A stretch of 64,000 nucleotides of DNA from Ustilaginoidea virens. Taxonomy: Eukaryota; Ascomycota; Sordariomycetes; Hypocreales; Clavicipitaceae. Each line of letters begins with the position of its first letter. The stretch's first letter is position 1. The stretch spans positions 4,622,501 to 4,686,500 of the forward strand of contig NC_057320.1 of the NCBI RefSeq assembly GCF_000687475.1, in the 5' to 3' direction. Under the pieces are notes generated by a model, which did not search any database, was not told where the DNA came from, and saw nothing but the letters and a program-made list of their open reading frames with translations. A program made the translations under genes and the position numbers. Shown piece after piece: positions 44,553 through 55,600 of this stretch.

Positions 44553-44652
44553 ATCGCCCATCGCCCATCGCCCATCGCCCATCGCCCATCGCCCATCGCC
44601 CATCGCCCATCGCCCATCGCCCATCGCCCATCGCCCATCGCCCATCGCCCAT
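44553..44652. repeat. ATCGCCC heptamer array (about 14 units)
   Basis: The longest and most perfect 7-bp array of the window, about 100 bp, ending 94 bp before the start codon at 44747 and so perhaps within the promoter or 5' UTR of that gene. Confidence 0.95.
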
Positions 44653-44746
44653 GCCGCCAGCCCGCGAACAGGGTGTCTGTCGATGGTCCCCACCATCTCG
44701 GCGAGTTCATCTTCCTCCTTGTTGAACTGGGAGCCCTCGGCCCACC

Positions 44747-46147
44747 ATGGCCTTCTTTGAGGACCCTCGACTGCGCCGGCGCTGGAACCAAATAGCCCAT
44801 GATGCCGAGACGGTCACGGAAAACGCCGCCGCGGGCGTCTTCAACCTGCAGCAAAACTACATCAATCCCTGCTTGAGCTCCATAGCGCACTCCATCGAGC
44901 AGTGCACCGCGGTTTGCCTGGGCGATCCGGAAGAGCGGCTGCGCCGACGAAGGGAGCGCCAACGAGCCCGCGATCACGCCGAATTCGACTTCGACTTTTA
45001 CGACGACTGGTATCAGGAGGAGCAAGGCGGCGGCGGCGGCATTTTGGGCAGCTGGGGCGGCGAGGACTGGGATCGGCTGCTCGCCGGCGCGGGAGGCGCC
45101 AGGAAGCACGGGGGGGAGACGACGGAGCAGCCGCGCCGGAAGCGCGGCATGAGCTACGGCACAAGAGGCACGAGGAGGAAAGCGAGCACGGCCGACGACC
45201 CCACCATCATCCCGAGCACGCAGCCCCTTGGCTTCCTGAGCAAGCTGCCGTGGAAGATGGGCGGCACCCTGCGCTACAAACCCAGCGCCGCGGATCTGCA
45301 AGATCACCCCGTCAAGCACGATGCGGGGGAAGCGGCGCCGCTGCTGGCGCCTGACGACGCGTCCGCCCACGGCCAGGTGCTGCGCATGCCGCCGCGGCAG
45401 CGAAGCGGGACGACGGCGTCGGCGGGCACCTCGGACTCGTACAGATCAAGGGGCGACCTGTTTCCCAGCGACGGCGAGGGCGAGGAGGATGCCATTCCCC
45501 TGGCTGACGACGTGACGTACGACATGATCAAGAAGGACGACCGGAGCAGCGGCAAGACGAAGAGGAGCAGCAGCAGCGGCAAGGGCAAACGGCCGGCCGG
45601 CGGCTTCTCCGGATCCAGGACCGTGTCACGGTCGACGCTGGCATCGACCACCACGTCGGCAGACTCGCCGGACCGCGAGCGCCCGCACTACCCGCTGGCC
45701 CCGGCGCCGGGAGCGGCCGAGACGCCGTCCGTGGACGACTTGCGCGCCGAGGAGGAGCGGCTGCAGCGCGAGCAAGACGGAGAGTTGGCGCGGCGCAAGG
45801 AAGCCGCGCAGCAGCTCGCATGCGAGCGAGGGCTCGTCGCGGCCAGACCGCAGGTCCAGGCGCACGAGATTTCGCACCTCGAGTCCGACGTGCTGGTCGA
45901 GGCAGACGAGCCGCCACCACGGCATCCCGCGGCCAACGGACGAGAAGAAAAGGGGGCGCAACAGCCTCCGGGACGCGTCCCTGGGAGAAGCGACCAAGAC
46001 GCCTTTATGCGGTTCGCGGCTGCAGAGCCTACTGCACCCGAGGCCGTGGGCCGCAACGGTGATCAAAAGGCCGCAGCGACGAGGAAGGCGACGGCCACGC
46101 CGACTACGCCGGCTTTCCAGGCAGCGCGCTTGCCTCGATTCGGGTAA
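44747..46147 (+). CDS. Conserved-type fungal hypothetical protein, 466 residues
   Basis: Single exon with an ideal start context (CCCACCATGG). I do not recognise an enzymatic or binding domain. The N-terminal ~95 residues look structured and conserved: MAFFEDPRLRRRWNQIAHDAETV, a Cys pair (SSIAHSIEQCTAVCLGDPEE), a basic run (RLRRRRERQRARDHAE) and EFDFDFYDDWYQEE. A second short ordered block, QPLGFLSKLPWKMGGTLRYKPSAADLQDH, lies near 165-195. The remainder is Ser/Arg/acid-rich, with a predicted coiled coil around 325-365 (LRAEEERLQREQDGELARRKEAAQQL). No signal peptide or membrane helix. Probably an intracellular scaffold or regulator, but that is a guess. Expressed gene status is supported by frame length in a GC-rich context only. 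Confidence 0.7.
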   Translation: MAFFEDPRLRRRWNQIAHDAETVTENAAAGVFNLQQNYINPCLSSIAHSIEQCTAVCLGDPEERLRRRRERQRARDHAEFDFDFYDDWYQEEQGGGGGILGSWGGEDWDRLLAGAGGARKHGGETTEQPRRKRGMSYGTRGTRRKASTADDPTIIPSTQPLGFLSKLPWKMGGTLRYKPSAADLQDHPVKHDAGEAAPLLAPDDASAHGQVLRMPPRQRSGTTASAGTSDSYRSRGDLFPSDGEGEEDAIPLADDVTYDMIKKDDRSSGKTKRSSSSGKGKRPAGGFSGSRTVSRSTLASTTTSADSPDRERPHYPLAPAPGAAETPSVDDLRAEEERLQREQDGELARRKEAAQQLACERGLVAARPQVQAHEISHLESDVLVEADEPPPRHPAANGREEKGAQQPPGRVPGRSDQDAFMRFAAAEPTAPEAVGRNGDQKAAATRKATATPTTPAFQAARLPRFG

Positions 46148-46282
46148 ATGGGAGCAAAAAACAGGAACCAGGCTGTACTCTAGTTCCATCCATTCACATC
46201 CACCGAGAATGCGAGAAAGCCGACACGAGTTGCGGGGAAGGGGGGGTGTCATAGTTAGCCAGCGAAGCATTGCACGAGGCGG

Positions 46283-46315
<33 letters not shown>

Positions 46316-46874
46316 CCTTTCTTGCAAAGTATAAAAAGCAGAGAGGTTTGTGAGGCCAAGCCCGTCTACATGCTGCTATTGACGTGTACCGAGTCGGTCG
46401 GGTGATGGATCGATCCGTCGGCCATGGCCGCATCACGCCTCCCGAGGTGGAGGTGCCACTTGCCTCGGCAGGGCGTCGGCTCCCCGCACTCGCGGCGAAC
46501 GGATAGGGGGACTGGGGGGGTCCTGGGGGGCGCCCAACAGGGGCGAGTGGACGAGACAGCGCTGTTTCGCACCTTTACTTTTCCCCGACAGACATCATCT
46601 TCCCGAGTCCGGGCTGTCAGCTGTGACACCCTACCCTTGGCAACCAGTGTATATCTCGTTGCTGTCCTTGCTCAGAACCCCAACCCTCCCTCCCCTTTGG
46701 TCTTTCTCGGTCATCATCGTCCACCTTTCGTCCACTTTTCCGAGACGCTCAACCTCGTCAACCCGCTTTGGTGGAGAGCTGCGCCTGGCGCAACTGGTCA
46801 TGATCCAGCTGACACGTTAAATAAAACACCGTCCCGACATTCTGCAGAGAAAAAAAAAAAAAATAAAGGCTTCC
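46148..46874. other. Intergenic region with T29 run and A-rich leader
   Basis: No gene is seen. A 29-nt T run lies at 46285-46313, just after the 466-residue gene, and an A15 run at about 46850-46864 lies immediately upstream of the next start codon. Confidence 0.6.
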
Positions 46875-47936
46875 ATGGCGCCTTCAGGTCCCATCACGAC
46901 GCCCCTCACCACGCTGCTGGGGATCCGGCATCCCATCATGCTCGCGGGCATGGCGCACACCGCCGGCGGCGAGCTGGCCGCCGCCGTGTCCAACGCCGGC
47001 GGGCTCGGCGTCATCGGGGGCTTCCAGTACACGCCGCAGCAGCTGCGGGACATGATTGACGACATGAAGGCCCGCTGGGAGCGGCCCAACCTCCCCTTTG
47101 GCGTGGACCTGGCGCTGCCCCAGGTGGGCGGCGGCGCCCGCAAGACCAACCACGACTACACCCACGGCAAGCTGGACGAGCTGGTCGACCTGGTCATCGA
47201 GAGCGGCGCCTGCCTCTTCGTGTCGGCCGTGGGCGTGCCCGACAGGCGCGTCATCGACAAGCTCCACCGGCACGGCGTGCTCGTCATGAACATGGTGGGC
47301 CACCCCAAGCACGCCGTCAAGGCGCTCGACCGCGGCGTCGACATGGTCTGCGGCCAGGGCACCGAGGGCGGCGGCCACACCGGCGACGTGGCCAGCTCGG
47401 TCCTGATGCCCGCCATCGCCGACGTGGCGCGCCGGTACCGGCCGCCCATGCTCGGGGGCGGGCCGGCCCTGGTGGTCGCCGCCGGCGGCATACACAACGG
47501 GCGAGGGCTGGCCAGCTCGCTCATGCAGGGCGCGGTGGGCGTCTGGGTCGGCACGCGCTTCGTCGCCTCGGCCGAGGCCGCGAGCTCTCAGGAGCACAAG
47601 CAGGCCGTGGTGGAGTGCGGCTTCTCCGACACGGACCGCACGCTGGTTCTCACCGGGCGGCCGCTGCGGGCCCGGCTGAACCCGTACCTGCGGGCGTGGG
47701 CGGCCCGCGGCAACGCCGCCCAGGAGCTTTGCGACCGGGGCGTCATCCCCATCGAGCACGATTTCGAAAACGACGTCGAGGACATTGAGTTCCCGCACAT
47801 CATGGGCCAGGTCGCCGGGGCGATTACCAAGATCCAGCCCGCCCGGGAGATTGTGGATGAAATGGTGGCCGAGGCCGTTGAGCAGCTGAGGCTGGCCGAC
47901 GCGTACCTGAGCCCAAGCTCCCGCAGCAAGCTGTGA
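46875..47936 (+). CDS. Nitronate monooxygenase / 2-nitropropane dioxygenase-like flavoprotein
   Basis: Single-exon, 353-residue FMN-dependent TIM-barrel protein of the NMO/NPD family, which oxidises alkyl nitronates. Family blocks are present: PIMLAGMAHTAGGELAAAVSNAGGLGVIGG at the N-terminus, VDMVCGQGTEGGGHTGDVAS near residue 165, VVAAGGIHNGRGLASSLMQGAVGVWVGTRFVAS near 200-230. These form the flavin phosphate site. The sequence resembles the fungal class often annotated as oxidoreductase of the 2-nitropropane dioxygenase family; true substrate is unknown. No signal peptide. The 5' leader ends in an A15 run. Confidence 0.88.
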   Translation: MAPSGPITTPLTTLLGIRHPIMLAGMAHTAGGELAAAVSNAGGLGVIGGFQYTPQQLRDMIDDMKARWERPNLPFGVDLALPQVGGGARKTNHDYTHGKLDELVDLVIESGACLFVSAVGVPDRRVIDKLHRHGVLVMNMVGHPKHAVKALDRGVDMVCGQGTEGGGHTGDVASSVLMPAIADVARRYRPPMLGGGPALVVAAGGIHNGRGLASSLMQGAVGVWVGTRFVASAEAASSQEHKQAVVECGFSDTDRTLVLTGRPLRARLNPYLRAWAARGNAAQELCDRGVIPIEHDFENDVEDIEFPHIMGQVAGAITKIQPAREIVDEMVAEAVEQLRLADAYLSPSSRSKL

Positions 47937-48609
47937 AGGGGAAGGGGGGGGGGGCTAGTCGGCGACGGCGATGGCGATGGCGATGGCGATTGCGCAGAGG
48001 ATATGCGAGGACCTGTCTTGTTTTCGTGGCTGCCGTTGGGTGCGTGGACCGGCTGTCTGATTGGCCCGGCCTGTGTTTCAATGTGGCGGGATTTGGAGAA
48101 GTCATCGAGGATGGAGGGCGGCAGTGATGGCAGAATCTCACCTCACCGCCTCTGGTTGCACTGTTCGGGAGGACCTGGGGCCACCGACCTCAAAAAAAGG
48201 AATCACAGGGGAAAACACTACGAGTCCCAGCTTATTATTGTCCGCACAAATCAGACGAGTAGTAGCATTCTATTTTATCCATGTTGATTGCCGACTGCAA
48301 GAACAGGCGCCTGCCTGGCTCGCCTTGAAATTTGTCCGCAAGACCAAGCACCAGCAACGGGCCAATCAGAGCCATCTCTTGTGGTGGGGCCGATGCAGCA
48401 GACAGCAAGTGGATACCGATAGCGACTCCAAACTTTTCTTTTTCTTTTTTTCTTTTTTTTTTTTCCCTCTCTTCTCGGCCCAAGAATTATCGCCGCGTCG
48501 CGGATTCGTCTTTGACCGCCTCGTCTCCTCGCTGGTTTCAAAGCCCGGTTTACGCCAGAAATCATCTGGTACTGGACCTTTCCCACCCAGCGGTTACCGG
48601 CTTCTCGCG
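47937..48609. other. Intergenic region before has1
   Basis: No gene is seen. A GGCGAT hexamer run (about 47966-47990) follows the upstream gene; a T/C-rich tract (48435-48475) lies in the has1 promoter. Confidence 0.55.
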
Positions 48610-50669
48610 ATGAGTGGCATTGCCAAAAAGAGAAAGCGCAACGGCGCCGAGCCCGTCCTCGCCGCGCTGGCGAAAAAGTCCAAAAAGGCCAAGAACCCGC
48701 CCAGGATCGAGCCTGAGCCTGAACTCGAACATGACAGTGACAGTCAGGACGAAAGCATCCAAGGCGAAACAAATCAAGACAACGGGATGGATGATTCCGC
48801 CGACAGTTCCGACGAGGGTTCCGGCTCCGACAAGGAGCCTTCGGCTGACGACGCCGACAACAAGGATCAAGATGGCGACAGCCCCGTTGGAGACCTGGCC
48901 GCCGCCAATGCGCCGCTGCTGCCTGCCGCGACCGACTCTGAGCTTTTTGAACAGCTCAAGCTCTCCGACAAGACTATGAAGGCTATTGGCGAGATGGGCT
49001 TCACCAAGATGACCTCGATACAGAAAGCGGTAGGTGACCCCGTCGGTTGGAGGCGTGGGCCGCCAACTAGCCTGGTTTCTCCGCCGCCGCCGCCGCCGCG
49101 ATAATTAACATGTCCCCCCCCCCCTCGCTTAGGCTATCCCGCCGCTGCTGGCTGGCAAGGACGTCCTCGGCGCCGCCAAGACGGGTTCGGGCAAAACGCT
49201 CGCGTTTCTGATTCCCGCGATCGAGATCCTCAGCGCGCTACGTTTCAAGCCGAGAAACGGCACCGGCGTGATTGTCGTCTCCCCCACCCGAGAGCTGGCT
49301 CTCCAAATATTTGGCGTGGCGCGGGAGCTCATGAAGCATCACTCCCAGACGTACGGCATCGTGATTGGCGGCGCCAACAGAAAGGCAGAAGCAGAGAAGC
49401 TCTCCAAGGGGGTGAACCTGCTGATTGCCACGCCCGGCCGGCTCCTCGATCATCTGCTCAACACCCCGTTTGTGTTCAAGAACCTCAAGTCGCTAATCAT
49501 TGACGAGGCGGACCGGATTCTGGAAGTCGGGTTCGAGGACGAGATCCGGCAGATTGTCAAGGTGTTGGCCAACGACGACCGTCAGACCATGCTGTTTTCC
49601 GCGACGCAGACGACCAAAGTCGGTGGGTAGAGACGATTTTCGATTGCTACGCGCACATTTTTTTTTTTTTTTTTGGCGCAATGGACGAATCTTGGCTGAC
49701 AAAACATGCTTCAACCAGAGGATCTCGCGAGGATTTCGTTGCGCCCAGGCCCTCTGTACATCAACGTTGACGAAGAGAAGCAGTTCAGCACGGTCGACGG
49801 CTTGGAGCAGGGCTACGTCCTCTGCGACGCAGACAAGCGCTTCATCCTCCTGTTTTCCTTTCTCCGAAGAATGCAGGCCAAGAAGAAAAAGGTCATTGTC
49901 TTTTTCAGCAGCTGCGCGTCCGTCAAGTACTATGCCGAGCTGCTCAACTACATTGACTGCCCGGTCCTGGACCTGCACGGCAAGCAAAAGCAGCAGAAGC
50001 GGACAAACACCTTTTTCGAGTTTAGCAACGCCGAGCACGGCATTCTGATCTGCACCGACGTTGCTGCGCGAGGTCTCGATGTAGGTCGGGGCTCGGGGTC
50101 CAAGCTGTAACCCCTCTTTGCTCCCCTCCCCCGTATGAAAAGCCATCGCTGACCCCCGTGTTCTGGCGCCCCGATAGATCCCGGCTGTCGACTTCATCGT
50201 TCAGTTCGACCCTCCCGACAACACGCGCGACTACATCCACCGCGTGGGCCGCACGGCCCGCGGCGCCAACACCAAGGGCCGCAGCCTGCTGTTCCTCCAG
50301 CCCAACGAGGTGGGCTTCCTGTCGCACCTCAAGGCTGCGCGCGTGCCCGTCGTCGAGTTTGACTTTCCCTCCAAGAAGATTGTCAATGTGCAGTCGCAGC
50401 TGGAGAAGCTGATTGGCAAGAACTACTACCTGCACCAGAGCGCCAAGGAGGCGTTCAAGTCGTACCTTCACGCGTACGCCTCGCACAGTCTGCGGTCCGT
50501 CTATGACGTGCACAAGCTTGACCTGGCTCGGGTGGCCAAGAGCTTTGGCTTCACCACGCCGCCGCGCGTCGACGTCAACCTGGGGCAGTCGATGAGCAGG
50601 GACAGGGTGCAGGGCAGGAGGGCGTACGGAAGCCAACCCCGCCAAGCGGCGAGGGGCGGTCGCAGGTGA
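48610..50669 (+). CDS. has1: DEAD-box RNA helicase Has1 (DDX18)
   Basis: Nucleolar helicase needed for release of snoRNAs from pre-ribosomes and for both 40S and 60S biogenesis. Four exons, 48610-49029, 49133-49622, 49719-50080 and 50178-50669, give 587 residues. The N-terminal ~110 residues are Lys-rich then acidic. Helicase motifs are complete: [18 protein letters not shown] (about 154-162), PTRELA, TPGR, DEAD, SAT and HRVGRTARG. The Has1-specific block [11 protein letters not shown]...[18 protein letters not shown] separates it from other DEAD-box proteins. The C-terminus is RGG-like and basic. Confidence 0.95.
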
Positions 50670-51435
50670 AGGCAGGGGGGGGGGGCATGTGGTGGGATGA
50701 TGATGAGGGGCTGAGACGGCGGGCATGTGGTGAGACGGTGAGGGACTGAAGCGGCGGGATCGAGAGGGGAAGCAAAGCATGTCGTCAGACAATAGACTGA
50801 AGCAGCGAAATGGGCTTTTGGGCGGAAGCCGGCGTTAGGGCGTGCTGGACCGGCCGAGATGGCTTCACAATCTTGCCTTTTGCATTTTTGTCATCCGCGA
50901 GCTTTTCACTTGTCATGTCGCAAAAAGAATCTAGCAGAACGAGCAGTTGAAATTTGCTCCCACGTCCAGATCCCTCTGCGGTGGGCTGGTTGGTGGCGGT
51001 TGGTGGTGCGACGACTCATGACGATGCGAATGGCCTCGTATGAAGACGTACCTCCAAGCCATGCAGCGCCGCAAGAACGACGAAGCCGTTGCGCATCCAC
51101 CACGGCTCTTCACAAGCAGCAGCACGACAAGGCAAAGTCTACTACAACCGTCTGGCTTTCCCCCATATCCCTCCCCCCCGCGCGTGTCTGAGCCCGGCAC
51201 CCCAGGCAAACGACGTCAACGGGAGGGGCGACAATTGCACGTCCGTCACAGGCGACTCGGGTCCCACGGGACATAAAAGGCGGCCAAGTGTCACTGCTGC
51301 GGCCGGCCAGAAACAGAAATCATGACGACTCGTTCCTCCCCCCCCAAACATCCCATCCCCGCAACGAAGGCATTCTTCTCGCCGGTGCTTCCGCGAGTCA
51401 GCCCAGACGCGCGCACCCCCCCCCCCGGGGCCTCG
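50670..51435. other. Convergent intergenic region has1 / 135-residue gene
   Basis: 3' flanks of two convergent genes. TGAGACGGYGGGATG-type short repeats occur at 50700-50765. No gene is recognised. Confidence 0.55.
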
Positions 51436-51950
51436 TCACTCGTGGCGGAACGGACCCTGGGGGGGCCTGTTCCTCCCGCTCACGTCCTTCAACGCCTTGT
51501 CGGCGTGCTGCTCGACGTCCCTCCGCGCCTCCGACGCGTCTCGGTACCCGAGGCGCTGGGCGGCGCGGTCCTCCACCGTCTCCGCCTTTCCCTTGACGCT
51601 GCTGTCCCGCGGCCAGATGAGCATGTACGCCGCGGCGAGGGCGAGCGCTCCGCCGCCAAGCATGGCCCTTTGGGCGAAGCGGGCGAAGACACAGAATACG
51701 TTAGCCGCCGCCGCCGCCGCCGCCCCCCTCGTTTGGAAGCCCCCCGCGGGGGAGCAGGGTAGATAGAGTCTTACCAGTTCCGGCGGAGGGCGTCCATCCC
51801 CTGGGGGGGGGTGTCGGGCGGCCGCTGCTGCCCGCCGGGCCCGCCGAGGTCGTCGTTCGGGAGCTTCTGCCGCCGGGCGGCGGTGTAGCTGAGCGGCCGG
51901 GCGGCCGGGGCGGCGAAGCGTCGCAGGGGGGTGAGCGCTCGTGAGGCCAT
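51436..51950 (-). CDS. Small probable mitochondrial membrane protein, 135 residues
   Basis: No named family recognised. Two minus-strand exons, 51950-51775 and 51667-51436, join inside a Trp codon (RRN-W). The N-terminus MASRALTPLRRFAAPAARPLSY is rich in Arg and Ala without acids, as in a matrix-targeting presequence. A single hydrophobic helix (MLGGGALALAAAYMLIW, about 61-77) opens exon 2, followed by a hydrophilic helical tail (KGKAETVEDRAAQRLGYRDASEARRDVEQHADKALKD). Layout suggests an inner-membrane protein with its tail in the intermembrane space. A Pro-rich end follows. Intron contains CCG repeats. Confidence 0.68.
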
Positions 51951-52499
51951 GGCGAGTTCGGGGCTGGGGGCGATGATTTGATGCGACGGGGTAGTTTGGG
52001 GGGGGGAAGTCGGAAAGAGGACGCTTGGCCCGTCGTGGCGGCGGCGGTAAATATATACCCATGGCGCGGTGGCATGGTACGGGTGGTGTGTGGTGATGCA
52101 GCCATGACGCAAGGGTGGGCTGCCGGGGAGCGAAGCGAACGAACAAACGACCTGGGGCCCGTAGAAAGCCGCTGGCCCTGCCGTCATGCTTGGTTGACGC
52201 CCTTGTGCTGTGCTGCTGGCCGGAGCCGTCGTCGAATGGCAGAGCCAAGCAGCCATGATGCCCGCCGTGTCGAGAATCCGTCGTCGCTGCTGGTTCGGGC
52301 CGTCTGCCTGGTCTGCCGGGCGGGGAAGCAGCAAGAAGCTGTCGATGAGAATGCCCGCCGCGTGAGGTTTGGCGTCGAGGGCCGAGCAACAACCTGCGTC
52401 GTTCTGTTCTCTGCCAAGGGTCAGGCTGAGGCGTTGCGGGCTGACGCGGGATATTCGGTAAAGGAAGTGAACATGGGAAGAAGACAAGAGAAGAAAATG

Positions 52500-52560
<61 letters not shown>

Positions 52561-52660
52561 GATTGTTCTCGGCATCGCCGTCTCGAGTTTTCTCAGTTGT
52601 GCTCTATTTACCCTCGTGTCAATGTGTGTTCATCCACAAACCCGCCAAGCAACACTACAT
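51951..52660. other. Intergenic region with 59-nt poly(A) run
   Basis: Lies between the start of the 135-residue gene and the end of dhr1. It carries an uninterrupted run of 59 A at 52500-52558, the longest homopolymer in the window. No gene is seen. Confidence 0.6.
52500..52558. repeat. 59-nt poly(A) tract
   Basis: On the sense strand of the flanking genes it is a T run, about 100 bp beyond the dhr1 stop codon. It could act as a 3'-end or nucleosome-excluding element, or its length may be an assembly estimate. Confidence 0.9.
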
Positions 52661-55600
52661 TTACTCCACCACCCATCCCTTGCCGGCAACCTTTCTTTGC
52701 CTGACCTTCCTCGCCGGCAGTGGCCAGCCCTGGCCGCCGGTGTTTTCTGCTCGCAAATAGGGAATGACCCAGCATTCTCTGGCCAGGGCCCCGTCTCCCC
52801 CCGCCGCCGCCGCCGCCGCCGCCGCCGCTTTGACTTCTTTGATGGGCTTGCCGTAGCCCAGCAGGGGGGTGTCCTTTGCCAGGCCGGCCAGCTGCCCGCC
52901 CGTAACGTCCGTCAGACAATGCATGCGGACCTTGGGCTTCTTCTCGCCGTCCGCGTGCGACGCCGAGGGCCGCTGGAGGTACGAATAGACAATGTACTCG
53001 GGGCATTCCTGCACGCTGACGTGCGCCAGCGGCGACGTCGGGTGAATGTACACCAGACCGTCGCCCCCCGCCTCCCCCGGGGCGTGCAGGGGCACCAGGG
53101 GAACGTAGGGCACGTCGATGGACCGCTTGGGTTTCCTGTAGTGCTCGGGGGGCGTCGGGCAGAGGTCTGCGCGAATGGCCACCTGGTCCACAAAGCCCGC
53201 CGCGACCATTTGCTTGAGAGCGCTGACCTGCTTGGGCGACGGCGGGTCGAGCCTGTCCTGGTGCTTGAGGCTGGCCAGCAAAGGCACGTTGCCGCGGAGA
53301 AGCTCGGCGATTTGCCTCCGGAGCTGCTGGATCTCCCGCAGCACCTTGAACCGCACAAAGTGCCGCTCGCACCAAGCCTCCGTCGGCTCGTGCGCAAACT
53401 CCCCCACGACCTGGAGCAGCTTGATGGCGTCGGACCTGTCGTCCAGGAAGCAGAAGCCCCTGTGCGCTTGGTTGAACATGCGGCGCACGTTGGCCTGCCG
53501 GTCCTCGGCCACCACGTCTGCGGGGGTGCGGATCGCGGCCTCGTCCTTGGCGGCCAACGCCGGTATGGCTTGGGCCTCGGGCAGGAAGACCTCGGCGGCC
53601 GACAGGCCGGCCACGAGCGCGATTGCGTACGGCAGGCAATCGTGCAAATGGCCCACGAGGAGGATCCTTGCGAACCGCGGCGACAGCGGAAAGACCGACA
53701 TGGTCTTGCCGACCTGGGTGATGTGGCCCGACGGGGAAAGCGCCGAGAGGTACGTGAGCAGCTTCTCGGCCTTGGCCAAGCTTCGCCGGTCCGGGGGCGT
53801 GGGAAAGGGGAAGTTGACGACGTTTTGGAGGTTCATGGCCTTGAGCTGCAGGACGACCCCCTCCATCGGCATGCGGAGAAGCTCGGGGTCCGCAAACGGC
53901 GGAAAATCCCTCTCGTACACGGCCGACGAGTACAGCCTGTAGCAGTGGCCAGGACCTGTTCTGCCAGCACGGCCGGAGCGCTGGTTCGCGCTCGCTTTGC
54001 TGATCCAGCCAATCTCGTAGCTTTGCACTCCGGTTTGTTTGTCGTACCGTCTTTCCTTGGACCTCCCGCAGTCAAACACAAACCTCGTGCCGGGAATGGT
54101 CAGACTCGTCTCTGCCACGTTGGTCGCCAGGATCACCTGACGGGTACCTTCGGGAGCTGGCTCAAAGACTCGCAGCTGCTCTCTGGTGGGCAAAAGGGAG
54201 TAAAGGGGGAGGATTTGCATCTTTTGCGGCGCGGCTTCTTGGTCTTGTTCTATTTGGAACTCTTCCTCGTCCTCTTCGTTTTCCGAGTGCAAGTCTGCCA
54301 CGTCGTCGTCGTCGCCGCCGCCGCCGCCGTAATCATCGGCGTCTCCAAACTCAATGTCTTCTACTTCCACGGGAGCCTCGCTTGCCGATATCTTTACCCT
54401 GGGACCTTCGGCTGAAGACAGGCCACCAAACGCTGCCTTGAGTCGCTTACTCAGCTGCAAAATCTCGTTTCTTCCTGTGAGGAAAACGAGAAACCCGCCC
54501 GGCGGTAGCTTGCGATGCCCGCGCGTAATCTTTCGGAAGGCCTCCTCGACATAATCGGGGTGCGTTTTGCGCGCAAAGTGGACAGTGACGGGATGTTGCC
54601 GCCCTTCCACCTCCAGCACCGGCGGCGGTGCAGGAAACAGAGTCGGGTTCATTGTCAAATCCTCTATTCTCAGAGTCGCTGACATGATGACCAGCTTCAG
54701 AGGCTTGACGGTCGGATCCTCCTCGGACAGTTCCGCGCGGAGCTTGATGACTCGGCTGAGCATACCAATCAGGATGTCGGTATTGACGCTCCTTTCATGT
54801 GCCTCGTCAATAACGATGGCGGAATACTTGCGTAGCGTGATATCCTGAGCTATTTCCCGGAGAAGAACGCCATCCGTCAGAAACTTGATGGCCGTCTTGT
54901 CGGAGACGGTGCCCTCAAACCGGATCTGATACGCCACGACGTCGGAATGCTCACCACCCAGTTCCTCTGCCACTCTTCTGGACATTGACACGGCAGCTAC
55001 GCGACGCGGCTGAGTGACGGCAATCATGCCTGGGGTCGGCGAGTTTGCCGAACCGTAGCCCGCTTCGTAGAGAAACTGCGGGACCTGGGTTGTCTTTCCC
55101 GATCCGGTCGATCCGCAGATGACTACTATATCGTTGTTGTGTATCGCTTCCATCAAGCGCTGTTCTTCGGAAACCACGGGAAGTTGTAAGCGAGCCTCTT
55201 GTATCTCGCGAGACCTGCTCACGGTGACAGTGAAGGACTTTCTCGCATCATTCACGGTCGGCTGCAGCTCCATTGGCAGGGGATCCTGTTCGGGAGCCCT
55301 TGGCTCGAAGTTGTCTGGCTTGGGAACCTGCCACGGGCCGGCAGCGTTGCCTTCTGTTGTCTGATAGCCTAGCGCCTCGTTTCGTTGCTGAAAAGCCCAG
55401 GCTTTAAATGCCGATGATCGTTGAGCAGCTTGCTCATTGCCTTGTTCACTGTCGGCGCTGTCTGAAGATTCCTCCTCGGACTCCAGGTCGTCGTCGTCGT
55501 CGTCGTCAACTCGGGGACTGTCATCGCCACTGGATTCTCGATCCGAAGAGGCATTTTGCTCCTCTTCATCGCTCTCAGCATGATTCTCGCCCTGTAGAAC

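Larger units (their letters stand above)
41113..44746. other. Gene-free, partly AT-rich repeat region
   Basis: 3.6 kb with no supported gene. Its core (about 41820-43730) is much more AT-rich than the rest of the window and contains a 15-bp tandem array, a mutated 131-bp direct repeat and a truncated MITE. The right part (43840-44652) holds four different 5- or 7-bp arrays. The minus strand of the 131-bp repeats encodes a degraded LEEQLRSEDEAKYAD-type segment broken by stops, probably a mobile-element relic of unknown class. Confidence 0.6.

Noticed and set aside
44133..44652. CRISPR-like repeat array
   Set aside because: Units of 5-7 bp without spacers are simple tandem repeats, and the organism is a fungus.
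46884..47798. 304-codon frame opposite the nitronate monooxygenase gene
   Set aside because: Antisense shadow; the plus strand has unmistakable FMN-binding motifs.
52616..54415. 599-codon plus-strand frame opposite dhr1
   Set aside because: Antisense to a confidently identified DEAH helicase; its composition mirrors that gene.
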